DNA from: CAZTHM01 sp041946825
GTDB lineage: Bacteria; Acidobacteriota; Terriglobia; UBA7540
Direction of reading: 5' to 3'
Assembly (NCBI GenBank): GCA_041946825.1
Contig: JBHGBD010000016.1
Span: 56,848-120,847 of the forward strand
DNA length: 64,000 nt
In this document: piece after piece, positions 7,844 to 16,264 of the stretch
How positions within the stretch are numbered: the first letter of the stretch is position 1
How the letters are laid out: each line of letters opens with the position of its first letter
Notes under the pieces: model-generated
The model's input: the letters and a program-made list of their open reading frames with translations, nothing else
Told to the model about the DNA's origin: nothing
Databases searched by the model: none
Translations under genes and position numbers: made by a program

Positions 7844-9577
7844 CTAGCCAGGCAGGGGGCGCAATGAGGCGAGCAGCTTTTCGGGAGGGTACGTGTTAAG
7901 AACGTTTTTCTTTTCCATCCAGCCCCGCCGCGCCGTCATGACTCCGTAGCGCATGAAATGGAAATGGTCGGGGTGGTGGGCGTCAGTCGAAATGATGATC
8001 TTCATCCCGCGGTCGCGCGCCAGCTTTACGTGCCGATCGCAAAGGTCGAGGCGTTCGGGATTGGCGTTGAGTTCCAGGACTACGCCCTGTTCCTGCGCCG
8101 CCGTGAAGACCTTTTCGACGTCAAACTGGAAGGCCTCGCGTTTCAGGAGTTGACGCCCCGTAGGGTGCCCAAGAATCCTGACAAAGGGGTTCTTGAGGGC
8201 TTTCAGCAGCCGGGCCGTCATTTCCTCGGCTGGCTGAGTCATGCGGGAGTGGACACTGACGAGCACGATGTCGAATTGCTTGAGCAGGGCATCGGGGTAA
8301 TCCAGCCTGCCATCACCAAGAATATCAACCTCCGCCCCCGCCCAGATCTCGATACCCTTCACCTTTTTCCGCGCTTCGTTGATTCGTTCGATATTCGCCA
8401 CGGCGCGTTTCTCATCCAGCCCGTTGGCGATGGTGACGGCCTTGGAATGGTCCGTGATCAGGATGTACTTGTACCCCAGTTTTTTTGCCGCCTCGGCCAT
8501 CTCTTCGACGCTGGTTTGTCCGTCGGAGGCCGTCGTGTGCATTTGAAGGTCGCCTTTGATGTCCTTCAATTCGACGAGGTCTGGCAACTGGCCGCCTTCC
8601 GCAGCTTCGATTTCTCCCAAATTCTCTCGCAGTTCCGATGGGATCCATTCCAAACCAAGCTTTCCGTATATCTCCTCTTCTTTCCGGCTCGCGATGTTTT
8701 TCTCGCCCTTGAAAAGGCCGTACTCGCTGAGCTTGAGACCGTGGCGCTTGGCCCGATCGCGCAGGGCAACATTGTGCTCTTTCGACCCGGTGAAGTATTG
8801 CAGCGCCGCGCCATACGATTCGCGGTCCAGGAGCCTCACGTCCACCTGCATATCGTTCCGCAATTTCACACTGACCTTGTCCTCGCCTTGAGCCAGGACT
8901 TGGGCGATTCCCGGGAACGCTGCGAAGTGCTTGGCAATTCCGGCGTGGTCCCGGCCCGTGACCAGGAGGTCCAGATCCCCCACGGTCTCACGACCGCGGC
9001 GAAGCGACCCGGCCGGGGTGACGTCATCCACGGCTTTGAGTTCTTTCAGGTAGGCGGTCAACTCCTCGGCGGTTTCGAAAGCAGTATCTAGTCGGAATCG
9101 TCCCGACGCCCGGCGGAAGACTTCGATGGCTTTCAGGATATTCTCTTCTGACTTGACGTCCATCTTCGGGAGTTCGCGCAAGCGGCCGGCCTTGGCCGCA
9201 GCCTCAAGGTCGTCAACCGACTGGATATTGAGTTCCTTGTAGAACATCCGGACTTTCTGCGGCCCCACAGTTTGCAGTTGGAGGAGGTCGAGGAGGCTTC
9301 TTGGGATCTTTTTCAGTTGGTCCTGATGGTAAGACAGTTTTCCAGTTTCGACCAATTCGGTGATTTTCTTGGCGAGGTCCTCGCCAATCCCCGGGATCTC
9401 GGTGAGCTTGCGGTTGGGGTTGCGAGCGATCTCATCCAAACGTTCCGGGTGACTCTCTATGGCGCGCCGGGCGCGGTCATACGCGGCGGCCTTGAAAGTC
9501 CACTTTGAGTCTTCCTGAAGAATTTTCAGCAGGTTGGAGATTTCTTCGAATACGGCGGCAATTTCACGGTTTTCCAC
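7844..9577 (-). CDS. polX: DNA polymerase X family protein with PHP exonuclease domain
   Basis: A 577-residue protein with the bacterial PolX layout. A helix-hairpin-helix and Pol beta-like N-terminal region includes LTEIPGIGEDLAKKI and the palm motif GSLRRGRETVGDLDLLVTG with paired Asp residues. It is followed from about residue 340 by a PHP domain with DLQMHTTASDG, ITDHS, GAEVDILGDG, HPTGRQL and ISTDAHH metal-binding motifs. It should act in base-excision and gap repair with 3'-5' exonuclease activity. The GTG at 9577 with AGGA upstream is preferred over the GTG at 9610, which has no Shine-Dalgarno sequence. Confidence 0.93.
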   Translation of the reverse strand: MENREIAAVFEEISNLLKILQEDSKWTFKAAAYDRARRAIESHPERLDEIARNPNRKLTEIPGIGEDLAKKITELVETGKLSYHQDQLKKIPRSLLDLLQLQTVGPQKVRMFYKELNIQSVDDLEAAAKAGRLRELPKMDVKSEENILKAIEVFRRASGRFRLDTAFETAEELTAYLKELKAVDDVTPAGSLRRGRETVGDLDLLVTGRDHAGIAKHFAAFPGIAQVLAQGEDKVSVKLRNDMQVDVRLLDRESYGAALQYFTGSKEHNVALRDRAKRHGLKLSEYGLFKGEKNIASRKEEEIYGKLGLEWIPSELRENLGEIEAAEGGQLPDLVELKDIKGDLQMHTTASDGQTSVEEMAEAAKKLGYKYILITDHSKAVTIANGLDEKRAVANIERINEARKKVKGIEIWAGAEVDILGDGRLDYPDALLKQFDIVLVSVHSRMTQPAEEMTARLLKALKNPFVRILGHPTGRQLLKREAFQFDVEKVFTAAQEQGVVLELNANPERLDLCDRHVKLARDRGMKIIISTDAHHPDHFHFMRYGVMTARRGWMEKKNVLNTYPPEKLLASLRPLPG

Positions 9578-9764
9578 GGGATCCTGCCCTGGACAAAAAG
9601 ATTTGCGCACGGACTAAACGGGCTCAGCGAGCGCGACGGATTTGGCTGCGAGCCGGACCGCCTCATATCCGGACGATTCGGAGAATATCGCGCAGTTTCT
9701 AACAAATGCCACGAATTGAGTCAGATACAAGGAATCTCCAGGTGTTTCTTTTTGCCACACTCGG

Positions 9765-9773
9765 TGCTAGAAT
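9765..9773 (+). promoter_or_regulatory. Extended -10 promoter of the histidine kinase operon
   Basis: TGC followed by TAGAAT (9768-9773) gives an extended -10 element. A weak TTTCTT lies at 9745-9750, 17 bases upstream. The predicted transcription start near 9780 is about 16 bases before the ATG at 9796. Confidence 0.4.
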
Positions 9774-9795
9774 GGAAGCCTCACGAGGCATCTGA

Positions 9796-11391
9796 ATGCG
9801 AGTGCCGCCCATCGGCCTCCAAGCCAAGATTATCACTTTTGCGGCCTTCCTGTGTATTACTGTTGTGGGGATATCCACGTACATCGCCAGTCTGCTGACC
9901 CGCAGCATCGTTGAAGAAGAGATCTACGTCAAAGGGCTGGCGATTGCCCGGTCGACGGCTCGGGAACTAGTCGGCCGGGAGGGTCTGGAAAGCCCCTCCA
10001 CGCTCTTGCAGACACTGCGCCAGGTGGAGAAAGATTTCCCGAGTGTTCAGCGGGCCGACGTTTTCTCACATGCGCCGGAACATCGCCTGGTTTCTTCGCT
10101 GGGGTACGGTGGCGAACCCCAGGAGCTCGACAACCTCCCGGGAATTGAAGGTTATTACGAATTCGAGCGCCCGGACTCTGATACCCTCACGATTGAGACT
10201 CCCGATGGCAAATCTTGGGTCATGGCGACGACGATTCGCGATGAGGGCCGGGCGATCGGCTGCCTGAATCTTACCGTCTCCAAATCGCACACCAGCCGCC
10301 TGACACGCGAACTTGTCATGCGAAACCTGGGCCTGATGGTGGCCAGCCTGTGCCTGGTATTTGTGGTCATCCATCTTTTCTTTCTCAAGCGGGTTCGCGG
10401 CCCGATGCGGGAAATGATTCGAGTCATGGAGGGCGCGGAAAGCGGTCAGCTTAACATGCGCGCGCGAGTCTCGAGCGATGACGAAATCGGCCAGTTGGCC
10501 GAGCACCTGAACAGAATGTTGGCGCGGATTGAAAACTTCAACGCGGAACTGGGCCGCAGAGTTGAAGAAGCTACGACCGAGCTGGCCCACCGGAACGAAG
10601 AATTGGCGAAGATCAACGAGGAACTCTTCGAGACGCAGAAGATCCTGGCGCGATCGGAGCGTCTGGCCGTGGCGGGACAATTGGCAGCCAGCCTGGCCCA
10701 TGAAATTGGAACCCCACTCAATTCCATATCCGGGCATGTTCAGCTTCTCGGCCGCCGCTCCCCCAATGACGAAGCCTCGAGCCGGCGGCTCCGGATCATT
10801 GAAAGGCAGATCGAGCAGATTGTGCGAACTGTCAAACAACTTCTCTCCTGGACGCATACCCTGGAATTGCATGCCGAGCCGGTGGATATTCGGCAAGTGG
10901 CGAAAGAGGCTCTGTTGCTCTCCTCGCCGGCGCTGAAGCTGCGCGGCATTCGAGTTAGAACCGAAATTCCTTCGGACCTCCCCGAAATTTATGGCGACTT
11001 CGGCTACCTTCAACAGGTGTTTTTGAACCTGATCAATAACAGTATGGACGCCATGCCGGGAGGTGGTGAGCTAAGGGTCCGCTTGCGGGCCGCACGGGAT
11101 GAGCGTGGCAGTAACAACGTTGTCTTCGAAATCGAGGACACTGGACAGGGCATGACGGCGGAGACGCTGAACAGGGTATTTGAGCCCATGTTTACTACCA
11201 AGCGGATGGGGACAGGCGCCGGTTTGGGACTGGCGATCTGTGACCAGGTCGTACGCCAACACGCCGGAACAATTCAAGTGGAGAGTGAGCCCGGTCGGGG
11301 CACACGGTTCATCATCACTTTGCCGCTGGATTTCCGCGAAAAGGGCGAATCGGTCGCCGGCACGGTTTCGACGATTCATCCCGTCGCATAA
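9796..11391 (+). CDS. Membrane sensor histidine kinase, NtrB/AtoS-like
   Basis: A 531-residue inner-membrane kinase. TM1 spans about residues 11-33, a periplasmic sensor domain residues 34-175, and TM2 about 178-198. HAMP follows at about 199-252, then a coiled coil. The HisKA box is SLAHEIGTPLNSISGH with phospho-acceptor His302. The ATPase domain shows the N box NLINNSMDAM, G1 DTGQGM and G2 GTGAGLGLAI. GAGG lies seven bases before the ATG. The gene is followed after 45 bases by an NtrC-type activator, so the two form a two-component system. The sensed signal is unknown. Confidence 0.95.
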   Translation: MRVPPIGLQAKIITFAAFLCITVVGISTYIASLLTRSIVEEEIYVKGLAIARSTARELVGREGLESPSTLLQTLRQVEKDFPSVQRADVFSHAPEHRLVSSLGYGGEPQELDNLPGIEGYYEFERPDSDTLTIETPDGKSWVMATTIRDEGRAIGCLNLTVSKSHTSRLTRELVMRNLGLMVASLCLVFVVIHLFFLKRVRGPMREMIRVMEGAESGQLNMRARVSSDDEIGQLAEHLNRMLARIENFNAELGRRVEEATTELAHRNEELAKINEELFETQKILARSERLAVAGQLAASLAHEIGTPLNSISGHVQLLGRRSPNDEASSRRLRIIERQIEQIVRTVKQLLSWTHTLELHAEPVDIRQVAKEALLLSSPALKLRGIRVRTEIPSDLPEIYGDFGYLQQVFLNLINNSMDAMPGGGELRVRLRAARDERGSNNVVFEIEDTGQGMTAETLNRVFEPMFTTKRMGTGAGLGLAICDQVVRQHAGTIQVESEPGRGTRFIITLPLDFREKGESVAGTVSTIHPVA

Positions 11392-11436
11392 GGCCCATGA
11401 GGCGCTGGCCACCACGCTGGGAAGTATTTCAAAACC

Positions 11437-12807
11437 ATGGAAAACCAAAGTCCGGTGAACATTCTGGTGGTTGATGATGATCGCGAGACTCGTGAGCTTC
11501 TGCGCGAAGTCCTGAGCGATGAGGGCTATCACGTGATTACCGCAGCCAGTGGCGAGGAAGCGCTCGAGACGGGCAAACAGGAGTACTTCGATGTGATTAT
11601 CAGCGACATGAAGCTGGGCCCCAATTTGACGGGTTTGGACGTGCTGCGGACATACAAGACCCTTCATCCCGAATCCGAGGTGATTCTGATAACGGCTTTC
11701 GGGACGATGGAGACGGCGATTGAGTCCCTCAAAGCCGGCGCCTTCGACTATCTCTCCAAGCCTTTCAAGATCGAGGAACTGCTGGTGCAGGTGGGGCGGG
11801 CGCTTGAAAACCGCGAACTCATTCGCGAGAACCGCAATCTGAAACGCCAACTCAGCACACAAGGGCAGCTCTCAAGCCTGGTCGGTCGCACGCCGGCGAT
11901 GTTGGAGGTCTACAAGAAAATCGCGATGGTTTCCGATTCCCGCTCGCCTGTCTTGATTTACGGGGAGAGCGGAACGGGAAAGGAGTTGGTGGCCAAAGCC
12001 ATCCATCACAACGGGCCAAGGGCGGAACGACGCTTCTATGCGGTCAATTGCGGGGCGCTGACGGAATCCTTACTGGAATCAGAACTCTTTGGTCATGTCC
12101 GCGGCTCGTTTACCGGAGCGATTGAAAACAAACGCGGTATTTTCGAAGAGGCCAGCGGGGGAACGGTCTTTCTCGACGAAGTTGCGGAAATGAGTCCGGC
12201 TCTGCAGGTCAAGCTGCTGCGGGCTTTGCAGGAGCAAGAGGTGCGGCGCGTGGGGAGCAACCAACCCATCTCGGTCGATGTGAGGGTCTTATCTGCCAGC
12301 AATCAGAATCTTGCCGAATGCGTGGAGCAAGGAAGGTTCCGACAGGACCTTTACTATCGTCTGCGCGTCATCGAGATTCAAATCCCGCCCCTTCGCGACC
12401 GGACGGAAGACATTCCACTGTTGGTGGAGCACTTTCTTAAAATGCTGGAGCAGGAACGAGGGCAGGCCTTCTCGATTTCTCCCCGAGCGCTCTCAGTTTT
12501 ACTGGCGTATCGATGGCCGGGAAACGTCCGGGAGCTTGAGAATGCGCTCGAGGCGGCTGCGGCTCTCAACCGTTCCGGTGTTCTGACTCCGGAGGATTTT
12601 CAGGCCAAGGTAGCCGGCGAACAGGAGGGAAGGGGGCGGCTGGAAAGTTTCTACACGGATTTGCCTTCCTTGGACGAACTCGAGAAACGCTATCTCGCCC
12701 ACGTCCTGAAGGTTACGGGCGAGAACAAGGCCCGGAGCGCGGCGATTCTGGGCATCAATCGCAAGACGCTTTATCGAATGGCGGAGCGATTCAAACTTCC
12801 GGTTTGA
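11437..12807 (+). CDS. NtrC-family sigma-54-dependent response regulator
   Basis: A 456-residue regulator with three domains. The receiver (residues 6-120) has DDD at 13-15 and phospho-acceptor Asp57. The AAA+ sigma-54 interaction domain (about 145-380) has Walker A GESGTGKE, the sigma-54 loop GSFTGA (a common variant of GAFTGA) and Walker B GGTVFLDEV. A Fis-type helix-turn-helix ends the protein, with ENKARSAAILGINRKTLYRM. It should activate sigma-54 promoters when phosphorylated by the upstream kinase. It lies directly ahead of the radical SAM/ACP cluster, but I found no convincing GG-N10-GC element between 12807 and 12984. Confidence 0.96.
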   Translation: MENQSPVNILVVDDDRETRELLREVLSDEGYHVITAASGEEALETGKQEYFDVIISDMKLGPNLTGLDVLRTYKTLHPESEVILITAFGTMETAIESLKAGAFDYLSKPFKIEELLVQVGRALENRELIRENRNLKRQLSTQGQLSSLVGRTPAMLEVYKKIAMVSDSRSPVLIYGESGTGKELVAKAIHHNGPRAERRFYAVNCGALTESLLESELFGHVRGSFTGAIENKRGIFEEASGGTVFLDEVAEMSPALQVKLLRALQEQEVRRVGSNQPISVDVRVLSASNQNLAECVEQGRFRQDLYYRLRVIEIQIPPLRDRTEDIPLLVEHFLKMLEQERGQAFSISPRALSVLLAYRWPGNVRELENALEAAAALNRSGVLTPEDFQAKVAGEQEGRGRLESFYTDLPSLDELEKRYLAHVLKVTGENKARSAAILGINRKTLYRMAERFKLPV

Positions 12808-12983
12808 TACCCCCGGAGAAAAGACGACTCGCTTCGAGTTCTTGGTTTATTCTAGGAAGGGTTGTTGTTCGGGGCGAGAAGCAGAATGTGAACTTAAGCC
12901 GGGCATTGGCGGGCAGCGGTCGTTAATCTCCGGATGAGCCAACTGCCTTTCCAAGCCAGCTTCGGTCCGGATTGTGGACGAAT

Positions 12984-14009
12984 ATGAAATACGGTTACAT
13001 TGCCAAAGCGTTCGCCCGCCAGCTCGTTTCGGGGTTCAAGTTGCCTTACATGGTTATGTTCGAGACCACGCTGATGTGTAATATGTTCTGCGAATATTGC
13101 ATTTTCGGCGAGGAAGGGAAGTTCAACGATTTGCAGACGCGGGCAACGCGGGAAAGGATCTTCAAGCGTATCGACGAGCTCTGCGAGATGGGCGTTTTTG
13201 CCTTGAGTTTCTCGGGGGGCGAACCGCTCTTGAACCCCAGTACATGCGACTATATCGCCTATGCTGCCGACAAGGGCATGTGGACTTCCATGCCTACCAA
13301 CGGCCTGCTCATCAGGAAGTACGCTGACGGCGTGGCGCGACTGGATATGTTGGAGGTCTCGATTGATTCGCTGAATCCCCAGCGTTTTGCCAAACGGCGC
13401 GGATTGGATGGCCTGCCGCGAATTCTGGAGAACCTTGATTTTGTCCTTAAGAAGCGAAAGCCGTTCACGACCCAAATCAACGCTGCGGTGAATCTCGAAA
13501 ACCTGGACGACTTGCCTGGGCTCGCTGAGTTCTGCCGGCAACGAGATCTGGTGTTGCATCCCGAAGCCGTCCACAACGTCATGAGGCAGGGCGAGCTCTT
13601 GCCCGACTCGGAACTGCATGGCCCTGAGATCGATCGGGTGGAACGGGCGCTGCGGGAACTTCGTGCCCGGTTCCCCAGGAATGTCAGGTTTTACACCGAG
13701 TACTACGACTTCTACCGCAATGGCGGGTTCGGCCCCAAATTCCCGTGCCGTCATCCTTCCAAACTCATTTCCATGAAGCCTGACGGTTCCATTCATCTTC
13801 CCTGCGCCTTTATCACCCTATTTCAGTCCCAGGCTCCACTTAGGGAAATCCTTGCGTCAGCGGCGGCGCGGGAGATCATTTCTCAGGAGACGACCCTCTG
13901 GGATTTTTGCCGCGGGTGTAAGATCGGGTGTCCTTACGAAGTAAGCGCCTTTACGAACAGTCCCATGCTGGCTTTTGAGTCGGGCTTGAACTTCCTTCGA
14001 ATCATCTAG
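12984..14009 (+). CDS. Radical SAM enzyme with C-terminal cysteine-rich (SPASM-like) region
   Basis: A 341-residue radical SAM protein. The cluster-binding CxxxCxxC is CNMFCEYC near residue 35, followed by the GGE motif SFSGGEPLLN and a beta-barrel segment with MLEVSIDSLNPQRF. The C-terminus carries further cysteines in KFPCRHPSK, LPCAF and CRGCKIGCPYE, a SPASM/twitch-like set for an auxiliary Fe-S cluster. Such enzymes perform radical chemistry on lipids, peptides or sugars; the substrate is not evident. The ATG at 12984 is preferred to an upstream TTG. It is the first gene of the ACP/ketoacyl-synthase cluster, though 223 bases separate it from the next gene. Confidence 0.9.
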   Translation: MKYGYIAKAFARQLVSGFKLPYMVMFETTLMCNMFCEYCIFGEEGKFNDLQTRATRERIFKRIDELCEMGVFALSFSGGEPLLNPSTCDYIAYAADKGMWTSMPTNGLLIRKYADGVARLDMLEVSIDSLNPQRFAKRRGLDGLPRILENLDFVLKKRKPFTTQINAAVNLENLDDLPGLAEFCRQRDLVLHPEAVHNVMRQGELLPDSELHGPEIDRVERALRELRARFPRNVRFYTEYYDFYRNGGFGPKFPCRHPSKLISMKPDGSIHLPCAFITLFQSQAPLREILASAAAREIISQETTLWDFCRGCKIGCPYEVSAFTNSPMLAFESGLNFLRII

Positions 14010-14232
14010 ACTTCCGAACCACGTGTCCCTTTTCGCCACGCCAAGTTCGTATATAACGGGGTATTCGCGGGAGAGTGTGGCATTCCTACCCACATGCTGA
14101 GCAGCACTCCACAACCCTGGGTCCGGCTCGAACTGCTAACCGCTGTGTTTCCAATCTGTTATGGTAGGGATGAGGATTCGAAAAGGCGTGGAAGCGTGCG
14201 TGCCTATTATCGGTTGGGCTTAGGCTTAGGAA

Positions 14233-14625
14233 ATGACGCATCCTTCCAAAATCCTTGTCGCCGACGACGACCCGGAAAGCCGCGAACTGCTCTGCGAAGT
14301 TCTCCAGGCGAATGGCTACGTGGTCCGAGCAGTGGCAGACGGCGTCGCGGCGCGAGAGGAACTGGGGCGCGATGCAGCGTATCTGGTAGTTATTGCTGAC
14401 CTTCGGATGCCGCGCGAGAATGGCCTGGAATTACTGCGCAACGTCCGGCGGCAACAGTCCCAGCCGGCATTCATTTTGATGTCTTCCTTCATCAGCGATG
14501 CCGAGCGGCGCTTGGCCCAGGAAATGGGTGCGAGGGCGTTGCTTGAAAAGCCCTTTCGCCTCACGGATCTGCTACAGGTTGTTGACGGTGTCGCCAATCG
14601 AGGGAAGATTTCGATCGCGACGTAG
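14233..14625 (+). CDS. Stand-alone receiver-domain response regulator
   Basis: A 130-residue CheY-like receiver without an output domain. DDD at residues 11-13, phospho-acceptor Asp56 (IADLRMP), a conserved Ser in MSSF and Lys in LEKPF are all present. It sits between the radical SAM gene and the ACP gene, 50 bases before the latter, an unusual place for a receiver. It may relay phosphate from a distant kinase, or act by binding a cluster enzyme. An AGGA motif lies close before the ATG. Confidence 0.9.
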   Translation: MTHPSKILVADDDPESRELLCEVLQANGYVVRAVADGVAAREELGRDAAYLVVIADLRMPRENGLELLRNVRRQQSQPAFILMSSFISDAERRLAQEMGARALLEKPFRLTDLLQVVDGVANRGKISIAT

Positions 14626-14675
14626 AGTCAGACGCGTGCCGTGGTAGTGTCACCCAAGAATCGCAGGGAGCTGAA

Positions 14676-14966
14676 ATGAATATCCAGGAAAAGGTGATCG
14701 AGATTATTACGAAAGAGCAGCACTTGGAGGCCGGTGTGGTCAAGCCGGAGTCGACATTTGCTGAGCTGGGGATTGATTCCCTGGACGGGGTCAATATACT
14801 GTTCGCCTTGGAGCAGGAATTCAAAATTGACATTCCCGACACGATTGCCCAGAACATGAGAAGCGTCAGCCAGGTTGTAGACGCTCTTACCCGCGTCATC
14901 GAGGGTAAGGACGTGTCTGACCTGGTTGCCATGGCGCAGGGCGAAGGCAGTGCGCCTGCAAGTTGA
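14676..14966 (+). CDS. Acyl carrier protein
   Basis: A 96-residue acidic carrier protein with the phosphopantetheine site GIDSLDG (Ser35) in a four-helix ACP fold. AGGGAG precedes the ATG. It has an extended C-terminus compared with the usual 78-residue AcpP, and it is not next to fabD or fabG, so it is probably a dedicated pathway ACP. The ketoacyl synthase begins 24 bases downstream, implying that they work together. Confidence 0.92.
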   Translation: MNIQEKVIEIITKEQHLEAGVVKPESTFAELGIDSLDGVNILFALEQEFKIDIPDTIAQNMRSVSQVVDALTRVIEGKDVSDLVAMAQGEGSAPAS

Positions 14967-14990
14967 TTTCAATTCAGTGTGGGGCATCTT

Positions 14991-16220
14991 GTGCGCAGGG
15001 TAGCCATAACGGGCATGGGAGTCTTTGCCTCCACGGGCAAGGACGTGGAGAGCTTTTTCACCAGCCTTGTGAACGCTCAATCAGGGGTTCGGAGGATCAG
15101 GCAGTGGGACCCCTCCAGCATGAGCGTTCAGATCGCCGCCGAAGTTCCGGACTATCAGCCTGCCGATTATTTCCCTCCCAAACGGCTTGATTTGTTGGAC
15201 CGGTTCGCGCAATTCGGCTTGCTGGCGGCACACGAAGCTGTGCGGCAAAGCGGGATATCCGTTTCGGAAGAAGAGAAGCCGCGGTTCGGCGTGGTGATGG
15301 GTTCGGGTATGGGCGGAGCTGAGGCGTTTGATAACGGGTATTTCAACCTCTATGCGAAGCACGAGACTCGGCTGCATCCCTTCACCATTCCCAAGATCAT
15401 GCACAATGCAGCCACTTCGCAAATTTGCATGGAATTCGGCGCTCAGGGGCCTTCGATGGCAATCGCCACCGCCTGTTCTTCGGCTGGCCACGCTATCGGC
15501 GAGGCGTTCCATCTGATCAAGTTTGGAATTGCAGACATGATGCTGGCGGGGGGAAGCGACGCGCCAATCACTTACGGTATGTTGCGCTCCTGGGAATCCG
15601 TCCGGGTGCTGGCCACGGGAAACGGCAATCCCAGTACGGCGTGCCGGCCTTTTTCGGCTGACCGCGAGGGATTTGTGCTCGGCGAAGGTGCGGGGGTCCT
15701 GGTCCTTGAGGAATGGGAACACGCCCGCAAACGCGGCGCGAAGATTCTGGCCGAATTGGCAGGATATGGAATGTCTTCGGACGCGAACCATATCACCCAG
15801 CCTTCGGTCACCGGCCCGGCGCGTGCCATCCGCATGGCTTTGGAGGAAGGAAAAACCAACCCGGAGGAAGTGGGGTACATCAACGCTCACGGGACAGGGA
15901 CTCGGCTGAACGACGTCACGGAGACCCAGGTGACGAAAGAGGTCTTCCAGGATCATGCCCGCCGGTTGGCGATCAGCTCCACCAAATCGATGCATGGCCA
16001 CGTGATGGGAGCCACGGGCGCTGTGGAGCTTGTGGCCACGATCATGGCGCTTGAACGTGGCGTGATCCCCCCTACGGCGAATTACACTCGACCCGATCCG
16101 GAGTGTGACTTAGACTATGTTCCCAACCAGGCGCGCGAAGCGCGTGTGAAGGTAGCGATTTCCAATTCCTTCGCGTTCGGAGGACTTAATGCGGTCCTCC
16201 TCGTTCGCCGGCCGGACTGA
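14991..16220 (+). CDS. Beta-ketoacyl-ACP synthase, KAS I/II (FabF-like)
   Basis: A 409-residue condensing enzyme that extends an acyl chain by decarboxylative condensation of malonyl-ACP. The start is set at the GTG at 14991, giving the family-typical VRRVAITGMG; a GTG at 14979 would add four residues. The catalytic Cys lies in IATACSSAGHAI (about Cys162), and the two His residues are in NAHGTGT and KSMHGHVMGATG, so the triad is complete. No ketoreductase, dehydratase or enoyl reductase is nearby. The enzyme either borrows the housekeeping reductases or leaves a keto group. Confidence 0.93.
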   Translation: MRRVAITGMGVFASTGKDVESFFTSLVNAQSGVRRIRQWDPSSMSVQIAAEVPDYQPADYFPPKRLDLLDRFAQFGLLAAHEAVRQSGISVSEEEKPRFGVVMGSGMGGAEAFDNGYFNLYAKHETRLHPFTIPKIMHNAATSQICMEFGAQGPSMAIATACSSAGHAIGEAFHLIKFGIADMMLAGGSDAPITYGMLRSWESVRVLATGNGNPSTACRPFSADREGFVLGEGAGVLVLEEWEHARKRGAKILAELAGYGMSSDANHITQPSVTGPARAIRMALEEGKTNPEEVGYINAHGTGTRLNDVTETQVTKEVFQDHARRLAISSTKSMHGHVMGATGAVELVATIMALERGVIPPTANYTRPDPECDLDYVPNQAREARVKVAISNSFAFGGLNAVLLVRRPD

Positions 16221-16264
16221 CACGGGTTCAGCGCGGATAACTTCGGTGGATTTGTAGCTTTATC

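Noticed and set aside
12808..12983. Sigma-54 (-24/-12) promoter ahead of the radical SAM gene
   Set aside because: The nearest candidate (GG...GC around 12935-12950) has the wrong spacing; no GG-N10-GC match was found.
14010..14232. tRNA or small RNA gene in the gap after the radical SAM gene
   Set aside because: No cloverleaf, no GGTTCRANYC-like T-arm and no terminator could be found by eye.
14676..16220. ACP plus KAS as part of an aryl polyene or type II polyketide cluster
   Set aside because: No chain-length factor, ketoreductase, dehydratase, cyclase or thioesterase genes are nearby.
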